A stretch of DNA of 64,000 nt. Source: UBA6059 sp040222235. Lineage in GTDB: Bacteria > Bacteroidota > Bacteroidia > Cytophagales > Cyclobacteriaceae. The number at the start of each line of letters is the position of its first letter. The stretch's first letter is position 1. The stretch spans positions 1-64,000 of the forward strand of contig JAVKDO010000142.1 of the NCBI GenBank assembly GCA_040222235.1, given 5' to 3'. This document shows positions 8,552-16,489 of this stretch, one piece after another. Position numbers and translations under genes: made by a program. The notes beneath the pieces are model-generated. The model made no database searches, had not been told where the DNA came from, and was given only the letters and a program-made list of their open reading frames with translations.

Positions 8552-9220
8552 ATGGAAGCAAAGAAAAACCCCAAACACGACCTGGAGAGAAAGCATAGCT
8601 TATTCTTCTTCATCGGTCTCATGATCAGTTTGACACTCACCATTTCAGCATTTGAGTGGCGAACAGAGCATACCATCGTCAAAGACAGTCCCATGGTAGT
8701 AGACCCATGGGATGAAGAAGATATTATAGCTACAATCCATGAACCTCCCAAGCCACCTCCAGCACCGAAGGTTGTGCAGCCAATAATAATCGAATCTAAG
8801 GTGGAAGTTGAGGAGATCAAGGAGATCCTTATTTATCCTGTGGAAATTGAGATTTACGAGCCACCGGTTATTGAAGAGCTTCCTGAAGAACCGATGGAAG
8901 ACCAGCTCTGGATTGGTATAGTAGAGTCTATGCCTGAGCCGGTAGGTGGCTTTTCGGAGTTCTACAAGTTCTTGGGGTCAGAGATCAAATACCCAAGAGC
9001 GGCTAAAAACAATAATGTCCAGGGGAAAGTCTTTGTACAGTTCGTCGTGAGTAAAGACGGCTCACTATCAGAAATAGAAGTCGTCAAAGGAATCGGGTTT
9101 GGCTGTGATGATGAATCGCTCAGGGTCATGAAACTTGCGCCCAAGTGGACTCCTGGTAAGCAGCGCGGTAAGCCTGTGAGAGTCCGTATGATTGTACCCA
9201 TAAGCTTCAAACTGGGCTGA
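8552..9220 (+). CDS. Energy transducer TonB
   Basis: 222 residues. An N-terminal inner-membrane anchor (about 17-36, LFFFIGLMISLTLTISAF) is followed by a Pro/Glu-rich spacer (EPPKPPPAPK... EELPEEP) and a C-terminal TonB domain (about 130-222) with SEIKYPRAAKNNNVQGKVFVQ, VSKDGSLSEIEVVKGIG and a final VPISFKLG strand. TonB passes energy from the inner-membrane proton gradient (through ExbB/ExbD) to outer-membrane receptors. It ends one base before a 22-bp hairpin. Its partner receptor is not in the same operon; the receptors at 12296 and 29714 are candidates only. Confidence 0.92.
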   Translation: MEAKKNPKHDLERKHSLFFFIGLMISLTLTISAFEWRTEHTIVKDSPMVVDPWDEEDIIATIHEPPKPPPAPKVVQPIIIESKVEVEEIKEILIYPVEIEIYEPPVIEELPEEPMEDQLWIGIVESMPEPVGGFSEFYKFLGSEIKYPRAAKNNNVQGKVFVQFVVSKDGSLSEIEVVKGIGFGCDDESLRVMKLAPKWTPGKQRGKPVRVRMIVPISFKLG

Positions 9221-9267
9221 TTCAATAAAGGAAGACAAGGTTTGTAACCTTGTCTTCCTTTATTGAA
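9221..9267 (+). terminator. Perfect 22-bp hairpin right after tonB
   Basis: Arms at 9221-9242 and 9246-9267 are perfectly complementary, with loop TGT. It starts one base after the tonB stop. The inner 15 bp equal the hairpin at 6946 except for one pair (C-G there, A-T here), a compensatory difference. Confidence 0.8.
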
Positions 9268-9423
9268 TCAACTTGTAGAAATCAGAGTAGCTCAATATCA
9301 CTTACCTCATTATGGGATGGGTGTTCTTCGGAATTCTGGCTACTTGTGCTGACTATCAAACTATACTAGATGGCCTCAACATCTCTCGAATACCATAAAA
9401 TCACCTTCGCTTCTTGAAACCTT

Positions 9424-9591
9424 TTACGAATCTTGTCGTGTCCAGAACTTATCCCTATTCTTCTCAATAGTAGCTCTACAGTCAGGCTGATCTATCATTG
9501 TTTGCAGAATGGGCTCTTTGTCTAGGAAGAGTCCTAGCCAATACTCATAGCTCAGTCTTTCAGCAAACAGCCAACTGCTCTCATTTAGATT
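9424..9591 (-). pseudogene. C-terminal protein remnant
   Basis: On the reverse strand an open stretch of 55 codons plus TAA (9424-9426) encodes a protein-like sequence that includes SWLFAERLSYEYWLG, FLDKEPILQTMID and EKNRDKFWTRQDS. It has no start codon and is preceded by an in-frame stop, overlapping the end of the PPOX gene by a few bases. The composition and the ending resemble the C-terminus of TPR-containing regulators. I take it as a decayed remnant rather than a gene. The other bases between 9268 and 9423 hold nothing I recognise. Confidence 0.35.
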
Positions 9592-10235
9592 TCATAATTA
9601 GCTATAGAAGGAGATACCGCCAAACCCGCCTTCAAATCCGGTTCGGGCACTGGTGTACCCTTCACAACCTTGAGGGGCAGTACTCCCGCCCAAACATTTA
9701 AATCAGAGTCCTCTGGCTCGTCATTTACCCCTTCCGCTCTTACCTTGGCTGATGCTTCTTCTATATCTACAGCAATTACCAGCGTACGTTTGAGTTCGAC
9801 TTCATTGGGTACTCTCGCTTCCTCCCACCTACCGGGAATGATGTTCTCGGTGATGATCCGCAGCGCCTCATTCTTTGCCTCTCTGTCTTCGATCAATCTG
9901 GGCTTCCCAAAGATGACCACTGAGCGATAGTTGAATGAATGATGAAATACAGAACGCGCCAACACCAGCCCATCCATATGGGTGATGGTCATGCTGATCC
10001 TTTCTTGGGCTAGTAGCGACTTTAGCATGCGATTGCTCATAGCTCCGTGTAAGTATATTGTAGCCCCTTCTCTACCATATCCTGTTGGGATAGAGATCGC
10101 TGCGCCTTCGTAGACATAAGAAACATGGCAAAGAAAATGACTATCAATAATCTCATTAATAGTTGCTTTATCATAGTCCGCACGCTTGGCACCACGGACT
10201 ACTTTGTTGTGGCTTGACTTATCGTATGATTCCAT
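9585..10235 (-). CDS. FMN-binding pyridoxamine 5'-phosphate oxidase family protein
   Basis: 216 residues of the split-barrel PPOX/nitroimidazole-reductase-like group: KRADYDKATINEIIDSHFLCHVSY at the start, then a barrel with IPTGYGREGATIYLHGAMSNRML, VFHHSFNYRSVVIFGKPR and a C-terminal WAGVLPLK. Members bind FMN and act on pyridoxamine phosphate or other small molecules; many are uncharacterised. It is divergent from a MocR-type regulator with only 65 bases between the starts and an inverted repeat there, an arrangement common for MocR targets, so regulation by that protein with PLP as signal is a reasonable inference. Confidence 0.85.
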   Translation of the reverse strand: MESYDKSSHNKVVRGAKRADYDKATINEIIDSHFLCHVSYVYEGAAISIPTGYGREGATIYLHGAMSNRMLKSLLAQERISMTITHMDGLVLARSVFHHSFNYRSVVIFGKPRLIEDREAKNEALRIITENIIPGRWEEARVPNEVELKRTLVIAVDIEEASAKVRAEGVNDEPEDSDLNVWAGVLPLKVVKGTPVPEPDLKAGLAVSPSIANYEI

Positions 10236-10263
10236 TCTTGTGTTCTTTGATTCAAAGCTATTA

Positions 10264-10284
10264 GATTAGTGGTCTATACTAATC
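10264..10284. promoter_or_regulatory. Inverted repeat, candidate MocR operator
   Basis: A perfect 7-bp inverted repeat GATTAGT-ggtctat-ACTAATC lies 16 bases before the MocR start and 28 bases from the divergent PPOX start. The position fits a shared operator; binding is inferred. Confidence 0.5.
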
Positions 10285-10300
10285 ATCCAGTTATTACAAA

Positions 10301-11779
10301 ATGGGTAGTCCGGTTTTTCCATATAGTTCATCACTCAAGCTTCATAAGAATACGCCAACTCCCATCTATTTACAATTGGCCAATGGACTCGTTGACCTTA
10401 TCAGGAATGGCCAGTTGCGTACGGAAACTCGCTTGCCTGGCAGCCGTGAAATGGCAGGTATCATGGAGCTCCATAGGAAGACAGTCATTGCTGCCTACAA
10501 TGAGCTGATTAGTCAAGGCTGGGCAGTCGCCAAACCCTCGAAAGGCACCTTTGTGATCAACAAACTTCCAATTGATAGCCCCGTTAGCATAGCACAACCC
10601 AATACTACTGAAAGCAAGAAGGCTAACATCTGGTTCAAGCGAAGAGATCATCTCATCAACACGGACAGCTACTACCCCGATCATCTTATCGTAGACGAAG
10701 GTGTCCCAGACGTCAGGTTAGCACCTGTTGATCTCATTAATCGTGCTTATAAGAACGTAGTAAGGCACAGCTATCAATACAGACATCTCTCCTACGCAGA
10801 TCCTAGAGGTGATACTGACTTAAGGGTACAATTGCAGTCTTATCTGCAAGCCACCAGAGGGATCAACGTATCCACAGATCAAATACTGATCACTCGTGGC
10901 AGTCAGATGGGTATCTATCTGGCAAGTAAAACCTTGATTGAGCCAGGTGATCAGGTAGTTGTTGGGGATACCAACTATATCAATACTGACCATACCTTAT
11001 TGGATGCTGGGGCGCAGATCCTACGATGTGCAGTTGACCAAGATGGACTTGACACAGTGGCGCTTGAGAAAATCTGTCGATCGCACAAGGTCAAACTGGT
11101 CTATGTCACACCTCACCACCATCATCCTACCACTGCTACGCTGACTGCCGAGCGGAGACTACATCTATTACACCTAGCGGAACAATATGATTTCGCGATA
11201 ATCGAAGATGACTATGATTATGACTATCACTACGAACGTTCGCCCATCATGCCACTAGCAAGTGCCGATGTGCAAGGTCGGGTGATCTACCTGGGGGGTA
11301 TTTCTAAGCTGGTAGCTCCGGTCTATCGGATCGGTTTCATGATTGGTCCAGAACAGTATATCGATGCAGCATCTCAGTATCGTAGAATCGTTGATCGACA
11401 GGGAGACACGCTACTTGAACGCGCCTTTGCGCATCTCTTTAAGATGGGAGATGTTCAAAGACATGCCAAGAAGGCTTTGCAAGTTTACCGCCAGAGATGG
11501 CTCGCGTTTGGGGATGAGTTGGCTTCCTTACCAGAAGAGCTGGTACAGTTCCAGCGACCTAGCGGAGGGATGGCTTATTGGGTGGGTTTGCATCAGGATT
11601 ATCATTGGGGTACCCTATCCGAAATGCTCCTCCAGCACAAAGTGGTCATACCGAGCTATGCCAAGTATGATCAACATCAAATCGGTCATAACTACATCCG
11701 ACTTGGCTTTGCTAGTCTTAATGATGAAGAGCGCAGTACCTTTTTCGAAGCACTGAATAAAGTGCTATCAGAATTATGA
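10301..11779 (+). CDS. MocR/PdxR-type regulator (GntR helix-turn-helix fused to aminotransferase-like domain)
   Basis: 492 residues. The N-terminal winged helix of GntR type covers about residues 15-85 (IYLQLANGLVDLIRNGQLRT, LPGSREMAGIMELHRKTV, YNELISQGW). The rest is a class-I aminotransferase fold (about 120-490) with ITRGSQMGIYLASK, VTPHHHHPTTAT, IIEDDYDYDYHYE and the PLP-lysine region YLGGISKLVAPVYRIGFM. MocR proteins sense PLP or amino-compound adducts and activate vitamin B6 or amino-acid genes. The divergent PPOX gene is the likely target. Confidence 0.92.
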   Translation: MGSPVFPYSSSLKLHKNTPTPIYLQLANGLVDLIRNGQLRTETRLPGSREMAGIMELHRKTVIAAYNELISQGWAVAKPSKGTFVINKLPIDSPVSIAQPNTTESKKANIWFKRRDHLINTDSYYPDHLIVDEGVPDVRLAPVDLINRAYKNVVRHSYQYRHLSYADPRGDTDLRVQLQSYLQATRGINVSTDQILITRGSQMGIYLASKTLIEPGDQVVVGDTNYINTDHTLLDAGAQILRCAVDQDGLDTVALEKICRSHKVKLVYVTPHHHHPTTATLTAERRLHLLHLAEQYDFAIIEDDYDYDYHYERSPIMPLASADVQGRVIYLGGISKLVAPVYRIGFMIGPEQYIDAASQYRRIVDRQGDTLLERAFAHLFKMGDVQRHAKKALQVYRQRWLAFGDELASLPEELVQFQRPSGGMAYWVGLHQDYHWGTLSEMLLQHKVVIPSYAKYDQHQIGHNYIRLGFASLNDEERSTFFEALNKVLSEL

Positions 11780-11820
11780 ATGCAGGATAACATTCTCGCG
11801 CTTCCTTACGTTTTTGCCAT

Positions 11821-12294
11821 ATGATAAAATACATTCTGAGTATCATTCTCTTAGGCAGCAGTGCTTCTATCTATGGGCAGGAGATTCCTGAGTTGAATCA
11901 GCAGATTCTGACTTTTGTAGAAGTGAACATAGGTCAACAGGTCAGGCGCGGTGAATGCTGGGATCTGGTAGCTATACCTCTCAATGCCTATGGAGCGAAG
12001 TGGGACTTATCCTATGAGTATGGGCGAAACTATAACCCTAAGAAAGAAGCGGTCATCAAAGGAGATATCATCCAATTTGAAGGGGTGAAAATCCAATATA
12101 CGGAAGGGAATACCACTTATACAGAGACCATGGAACATCATACCGCTGTAGTTTACGATCTGATTTCACCAACCACTTTCAAAATTGCTCATCAAAACAA
12201 TGGCTTTTCCGGTAGGAAAGTAGGCATCAGTGAATTGGATATTGAAACTGTCAAAAAGGGAAAGCTGCTCTTTTACAGGCCAGTCAAGATGTGA
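11821..12294 (+). CDS. Secreted NlpC/CHAP-like protein, possible cysteine amidase fold
   Basis: 157 residues with a signal peptide (MIKYILSIILLGSSASIYGQ). The mature part has GQQVRRGECWDLVAIPLNAYGA, GDIIQFEGVKIQ, and MEHHTAVVYDLIS followed by KIAHQNN and LLFYRP. A Cys in GECWDL, a buried GDI-x-F turn and a later HHTAV are the layout of CHAP/NlpC-like papain-fold domains. Whether it cuts peptidoglycan or is an inactive relative is unknown. It follows the MocR gene on the same strand and converges with a TonB-dependent receptor, nearly touching it. Confidence 0.55.
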   Translation: MIKYILSIILLGSSASIYGQEIPELNQQILTFVEVNIGQQVRRGECWDLVAIPLNAYGAKWDLSYEYGRNYNPKKEAVIKGDIIQFEGVKIQYTEGNTTYTETMEHHTAVVYDLISPTTFKIAHQNNGFSGRKVGISELDIETVKKGKLLFYRPVKM

Positions 12295-12295
12295 A

Positions 12296-15097
12296 TCAGT
12301 TACGCATCATCTCATCGAATGAGAAGGTAACGTAGTACATCCCTCCTACACTTGAGCTACCAAAACTAGTCGTGTAATAGTCGTTAAGAATGTTTGATGC
12401 ACCTAGCTTGACCATACTATTGATACTTGGCAGTTTGAAGCTCACCTGGGCGTCAAGGTTGCCAAAGGCCGGTATCTCACCCACACCGAAAGATGACTCC
12501 CAAATGAAACTCTGCTGCCAGCGATAGTTGACATTAAAACCAAACCTGTCAGTTAGCTTCCGGTTTCCAATATTGATATTGTAGCGATATTCCGGGGTAT
12601 TGAATCGTACCTGGAACCCTGGTCTATTGACTGCATCAGACTCGATATCGTTGTAGGAGACGTTGGCTCCCATGAAGTAGTTCTTGGGAAATTTGTAGTC
12701 CACTCCTGCAGCCCAGCCATAGGCATTGACCGGATCATCGATACTGATTGTCGTCTGGAATCTGCGCTCATTCTCAAGGTCATTAGGGTTTTGCACAAGA
12801 TTCTGCGATGCGATGAAACCATTGTAGGTATTGTAATAGATATACCCGTCAAATATCAGCTTGCGATCTAGATAGAGCCCTTTATAGCCTAGTTCAAATG
12901 CCGTGACTTTCTCCGGGGCAAATTCGGGTACGGTAAAAGCACCCTCACTCAAGTCAGGATCTGAAAAAATAGGATCACTGCCACTGAGCGGATAGACCGG
13001 ATTGCCTGAGAAATTGTACGTGTCCTGTACCTCAGGATGTCCACCCACTACCGTAATCGGCCCGACCATGAGGTTAACCCACTGATCAGTCACCGAAGGA
13101 AACCTGAAAGCAGTCTGGGCTGAACCACGAATAAACTTCTCCCTTGTATTGTCAATCGCATAGGAGAAAGAAAAGCGTGGTGTGACCTGGCCTTCGAAAT
13201 ACTCGTGCTTGTCGTATCTAAAAGATAGCGTGGGCTTCAATCGCTTGTTGACCCACTCATCAGAGAGCTGGGCATACGCACCAAAAGTGTACATGGTGAT
13301 GGGATCGCCTGGCTCGTCAAAATAGATACTACCCTCACTATTGACAACATTGAGACGATACTGCGCGCCAACCATGAGACCGAAACTCTTGATCTGATTA
13401 CGAAAGTCATACATACCTTCAACCTGATACATGGCACTCTTATCAAGAATCCGAGCTCCTCCATCTGCGATATTCAAAGCCGTCAGGCTGTCCTTAATAT
13501 GGTTGTATCGCTCAGATCCTGGCTGTGGAAGAGATGGTTGATTTGGGAAGGGAGTGTTTCCAAATTGGTCAAAGTTATCAGCATTGGTACGGGCAAGGTT
13601 GTGTGCATCCTGATCACTCAAACCAAAACCGAGTTTACCATTTAAGAATCCACCTATGTAGTCTTCGAACCAAGCCTCACTAGGTTTCCATCCTTCATTC
13701 ATCTGAGCAGCTAGTCCTCCTGCATCATAGGACTCACCTGACTGTTCATTGACCCCCCATGCTCTAGCAAAGAAGTTGGAGCCCTTGACTTCTGCTTTAT
13801 AATTGACTATCGAGAAATCGTTGAGAGAGAATCTGTTTTGGGCACTGTACACAGCGGTACCCAGTCCATAATTAGACTGAACAATCGCTTCCACATCATC
13901 ATTGATCTTATAGTGTAGTCCAAGACCAATTCTAGCGTTTTGAGTATTGTAGTTGACAAGGTTTCTCTCTTCCCAACCCGTCCGTGTCACATCATCGTTG
14001 GGTACAGCGTCTCTGATGAAGTTGAATTGCTCTTCATATTCCGGAGTTCCGGGTACGAGACCTTGCGACTCCACAAAGCCTTGCGCCACTTGATCTTTGA
14101 ATAGGCCGAGATTGACCGCAGTTTCATCGCCGTATACATTGACTCCATTAAAACCAGAGTTAGACCATCGATTAGCATCAGGGTCGCTCAGATCGTTCTT
14201 GTCGCGGAAGTCATTGGCATGCCAGTCTTCGGCCTGCAACAGACTCCCCGTCACTTTGAAGGCAAATCGGTCATTGAATGATTGGGCATAGCGAACGCTC
14301 ACATCATGCATGGGCTTTGGGCCATCAATGTAGTCGGCACCTACGTGCATCAAACTTGCCTGAACAGAAGCCGAAAGTCCTGTATACTCAAATGGACTCT
14401 TGCTAGTCATCAACAAAGTGCCATTCATACCACCGGGACCGTAGAGTGCTGAGGAAGCCCCTACCAAGAGCTCTACACTTTCGATATCAATTGGCGACAG
14501 TCCAAAAATATTACCTGCTGAAAAGCTTAACCCGGGAGATGCATTATCCACCCCATCGATAAATTGATTCAATCGATAGTTTGTATTGTCATTGAAACCT
14601 CGACTGTTAGGGTTACGAAACGTCAGACTCTGCACGATCATATCCACACCCTTGATCTTGTAGAGCTCATCGTAGAAATTGGCGGCTGCCGCCTGTTGAA
14701 TACCTATAATGTCTATCTTCTCTATACTCGCCGCGGTAGAAAGTATGCTTTCCTCATAGCGGGAAGCGGACACTACCACCTCATTGCCAAATAGTGTGGC
14801 TTCCGGCAGCTCCATGTTCATCTCATAGTCGCCATACTTGGTGACTTCAAAAAACTTGCTCTCAAATCCTACGCTTGAATAGCGAACTGTATAAGGTGGC
14901 TCCAAGCCTGTTTCCAAACGATAAACACCATCAGCATCGGTGATAGTCCCTATGGTCTTATCCTCCACCGCGATATTGATTCCAAAAAGAGGCGTGTTAT
15001 TTTGGTCAACTACTTTACCAAAAATTCTGGTTGTTTGTGCCGAGGCTATTTCTGAGAAGGCGACAAAAAGTAAGGAGAGAAGTAAAAATCGCTTCAA
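12296..15097 (-). CDS. TonB-dependent outer-membrane receptor with carboxypeptidase-like N-domain
   Basis: 933 residues: signal peptide (MKRFLLLSLLFVAFSEIASA), then a CarboxypepD-regulatory-like domain (about 22-100, IFGKVVDQNNTPLFGINIAVED, GTITDADGVYRLE), a plug (about 105-230, VVSASRYEESILSTAASIEKI, NSRGFNDNTNYRLNQFIDGVDN, LLVGASSALYGPGGMNGTL) and a 22-strand-type barrel ending in YYVTFSFDEMMRN. Such receptors import siderophores, oligosaccharides, vitamins or peptides using TonB energy. There is no SusD partner, so it is of the CirA/FepA-like rather than SusC class; its substrate is unknown. Confidence 0.9.
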   Translation of the reverse strand: MKRFLLLSLLFVAFSEIASAQTTRIFGKVVDQNNTPLFGINIAVEDKTIGTITDADGVYRLETGLEPPYTVRYSSVGFESKFFEVTKYGDYEMNMELPEATLFGNEVVVSASRYEESILSTAASIEKIDIIGIQQAAAANFYDELYKIKGVDMIVQSLTFRNPNSRGFNDNTNYRLNQFIDGVDNASPGLSFSAGNIFGLSPIDIESVELLVGASSALYGPGGMNGTLLMTSKSPFEYTGLSASVQASLMHVGADYIDGPKPMHDVSVRYAQSFNDRFAFKVTGSLLQAEDWHANDFRDKNDLSDPDANRWSNSGFNGVNVYGDETAVNLGLFKDQVAQGFVESQGLVPGTPEYEEQFNFIRDAVPNDDVTRTGWEERNLVNYNTQNARIGLGLHYKINDDVEAIVQSNYGLGTAVYSAQNRFSLNDFSIVNYKAEVKGSNFFARAWGVNEQSGESYDAGGLAAQMNEGWKPSEAWFEDYIGGFLNGKLGFGLSDQDAHNLARTNADNFDQFGNTPFPNQPSLPQPGSERYNHIKDSLTALNIADGGARILDKSAMYQVEGMYDFRNQIKSFGLMVGAQYRLNVVNSEGSIYFDEPGDPITMYTFGAYAQLSDEWVNKRLKPTLSFRYDKHEYFEGQVTPRFSFSYAIDNTREKFIRGSAQTAFRFPSVTDQWVNLMVGPITVVGGHPEVQDTYNFSGNPVYPLSGSDPIFSDPDLSEGAFTVPEFAPEKVTAFELGYKGLYLDRKLIFDGYIYYNTYNGFIASQNLVQNPNDLENERRFQTTISIDDPVNAYGWAAGVDYKFPKNYFMGANVSYNDIESDAVNRPGFQVRFNTPEYRYNINIGNRKLTDRFGFNVNYRWQQSFIWESSFGVGEIPAFGNLDAQVSFKLPSINSMVKLGASNILNDYYTTSFGSSSVGGMYYVTFSFDEMMRN

Positions 15098-15257
15098 TGT
15101 ATTCCGTGGGTTTGTTTAGCTAATGAAACATAAAGATAAGGCTTCTCCACATTATGTGACCGCCTGATCTCTCGTCTTTTGGTTAGGCTGTATCGATTCT
15201 TTTTTGATAACAATGAAAATATCATTCACTTTACACTTCAACGTTAAAAACTTACAG

Positions 15258-15836
15258 ATGAAAAATTTTTTAAAAGGAAGAAGCATTCAATTGCTAACGG
15301 GTCTTATGGTTGCTTCTATGGCGCTTGTTTCCGCATGTGGAGATGATGATAGTGAGCCGGCTGTAGAACCGCTATTGGGAATATGGGAAATATCTTCTGC
15401 GACCCTCGCAGCTGATGTATCTGCAACTAATGCACTCGGTGATGATTTACTTTTGCCCGAAGGAACAGATCTTACTGCTGTAATCGCCACCTCTTTTCTT
15501 GCCAACATTGAGTGTACTAACCCTACAGCCAAAGCCATTGAGCTTGCAGAGGGCAATGACATACTTTATGTATGTACTCTAGAGGAAAAATCTCAGGCGG
15601 CTGGTTCATGGAGCTTAAATTCTGATAGGTCAGGTCTTGACCTGAGAATAACGATTGACGGCCAAATAGTTGCGTTGAACTTGGTGAATCTTGTCGAAAC
15701 GAGTAGCACAATGGGTGGATTGGTTAACTCAATTCCATTGCCTCCATTATTATTGGCTGCAGTAGAGCCTGGTTTTGCAACAGTACAGCAAGCAGCTATT
15801 CCTGTTTCGCTAAACATGAGCTTCAGAAAGCTCTAA
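15258..15836 (+). CDS. Lipoprotein, unknown function
   Basis: The open frame starts at 15204, but the ATG at 15258 gives a proper lipoprotein signal peptide (MKNFLKGRSIQLLTGLMVASM, lipobox VSAC) followed by the acidic GDDDSEP tether. The 192-residue product has an N-terminal GIWEISSATLA segment like that of lipocalin-like/DUF4923-type lipoproteins, a Cys pair (NIECTN and YVCTLEE), and a lipocalin-style SWSLNSDRSGLDLRITIDG. The function is unknown. A strong T-tailed terminator follows at 15858. Confidence 0.75.
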   Translation: MKNFLKGRSIQLLTGLMVASMALVSACGDDDSEPAVEPLLGIWEISSATLAADVSATNALGDDLLLPEGTDLTAVIATSFLANIECTNPTAKAIELAEGNDILYVCTLEEKSQAAGSWSLNSDRSGLDLRITIDGQIVALNLVNLVETSSTMGGLVNSIPLPPLLLAAVEPGFATVQQAAIPVSLNMSFRKL

Positions 15837-15857
15837 TACTGATTAAACAAAATATTG

Positions 15858-15886
15858 AAGTCCGAACCAATGGTTCGGACTTTTTT
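15858..15886 (+). terminator. Rho-independent terminator
   Basis: Stem arms 15858-15869 and 15871-15882 (core GAACC-AAT-GGTTC) followed by six T at 15881-15886. It lies 21 bases behind the lipoprotein stop and also separates that gene from the convergent BrnA gene. Confidence 0.9.
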
Positions 15887-15890
15887 ATGT

Positions 15891-16229
15891 TCAGGAATGA
15901 GCCTCCACATAAGTCTTCAGGACGTGATTTATCTTTGTTTGATAGCCTTTTCCTTGTTTCCTGAAATACTCCAGAATATCCATATCAAGCCTAATAGTAA
16001 CGGTTTCTTTCGTTTTCGGGACATAAGTCGCCTTACTAAACCATTCTTCGTCTAGTAGTTCTGCTGCATCAGGATCACTAGCCACAGCCTTTTGGATATC
16101 ATCATCCGTTAGAGCGTCCACTTTCTCCCAGTCTGTAGGATCGTGAAGTCCATCAATTTCCTTCGAACTGTATCTAACCATTTTTTCATTTTCCTCTTTC
16201 ATAGCTCTCCTTTTCATTTGATCTAGCAC
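15891..16229 (-). CDS. brnA: BrnA-type antitoxin
   Basis: Up to 112 residues; internal Met codons at 16217 and 16202 (MKEENEKMVRY) are alternative starts. The C-terminal half is the ribbon-helix-helix region typical of BrnA: TKETVTIRLDMDILEYFRKQGKGYQTKINHVLKTYVEAH. The middle has TDDDIQKAVASDPDAAELLDEEWFSKA, also typical. BrnA binds and inactivates the BrnT ribonuclease and represses the operon. The gene starts inside the end of the toxin gene (overlap up to 44 bases), in the family's usual toxin-first order. Confidence 0.9.
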   Translation of the reverse strand: MLDQMKRRAMKEENEKMVRYSSKEIDGLHDPTDWEKVDALTDDDIQKAVASDPDAAELLDEEWFSKATYVPKTKETVTIRLDMDILEYFRKQGKGYQTKINHVLKTYVEAHS

Positions 16230-16452
16230 TCCGTGCAGAAATGATCTTAACCACGTCTAACCTCATTGTATAAACAACCGTCACATATCTCTCGCTAATC
16301 TTTCCTATAGCGATAAATCTCTCCTCTTCAGAGTAGTCCGAACGAAGTACTAAACAATCTTTACCTCTCAGCAATCGAGCAGCGGTGATAAACGAAAGGT
16401 CATGCTTTCCAATATTTTTAACGTTTTTCCGCTCATCCCATTCGAACTCCAC
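16186..16452 (-). CDS. brnT: BrnT-type ribonuclease toxin
   Basis: 88 residues from a GTG start at 16452 (an in-frame TAA lies six bases upstream, so no longer form exists). The motifs FEWDERKNVKNIGKHDLSF, EERFIAIGKI, VTVVYTMR and KIISARSARSNEKESYE match the BrnT family (RelE-like fold), whose members cut mRNA and stop growth when the antitoxin is lost. It forms a two-gene operon with brnA. All the usual conserved positions I know (KH, EER, R in YTMR, ISAR) are present, so the toxin looks intact. Confidence 0.9.
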   Translation of the reverse strand: MEFEWDERKNVKNIGKHDLSFITAARLLRGKDCLVLRSDYSEEERFIAIGKISERYVTVVYTMRLDVVKIISARSARSNEKESYERGK

Positions 16453-16460
16453 AGATTAAA

Positions 16461-16483
16461 TATACATACAAATGTACATACAA
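16461..16483. promoter_or_regulatory. Candidate BrnA autoregulatory operator
   Basis: Just upstream of the brnT GTG is a 9-base direct repeat TACATACAA at 16463-16471 and 16475-16483 (12-base period), which also contains the inverted half-sites TATACAT and ATGTACA. Ribbon-helix-helix antitoxins bind such closely spaced repeats. The assignment is inferred from position. Confidence 0.5.
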
Positions 16484-16489
16484 TAAAAG

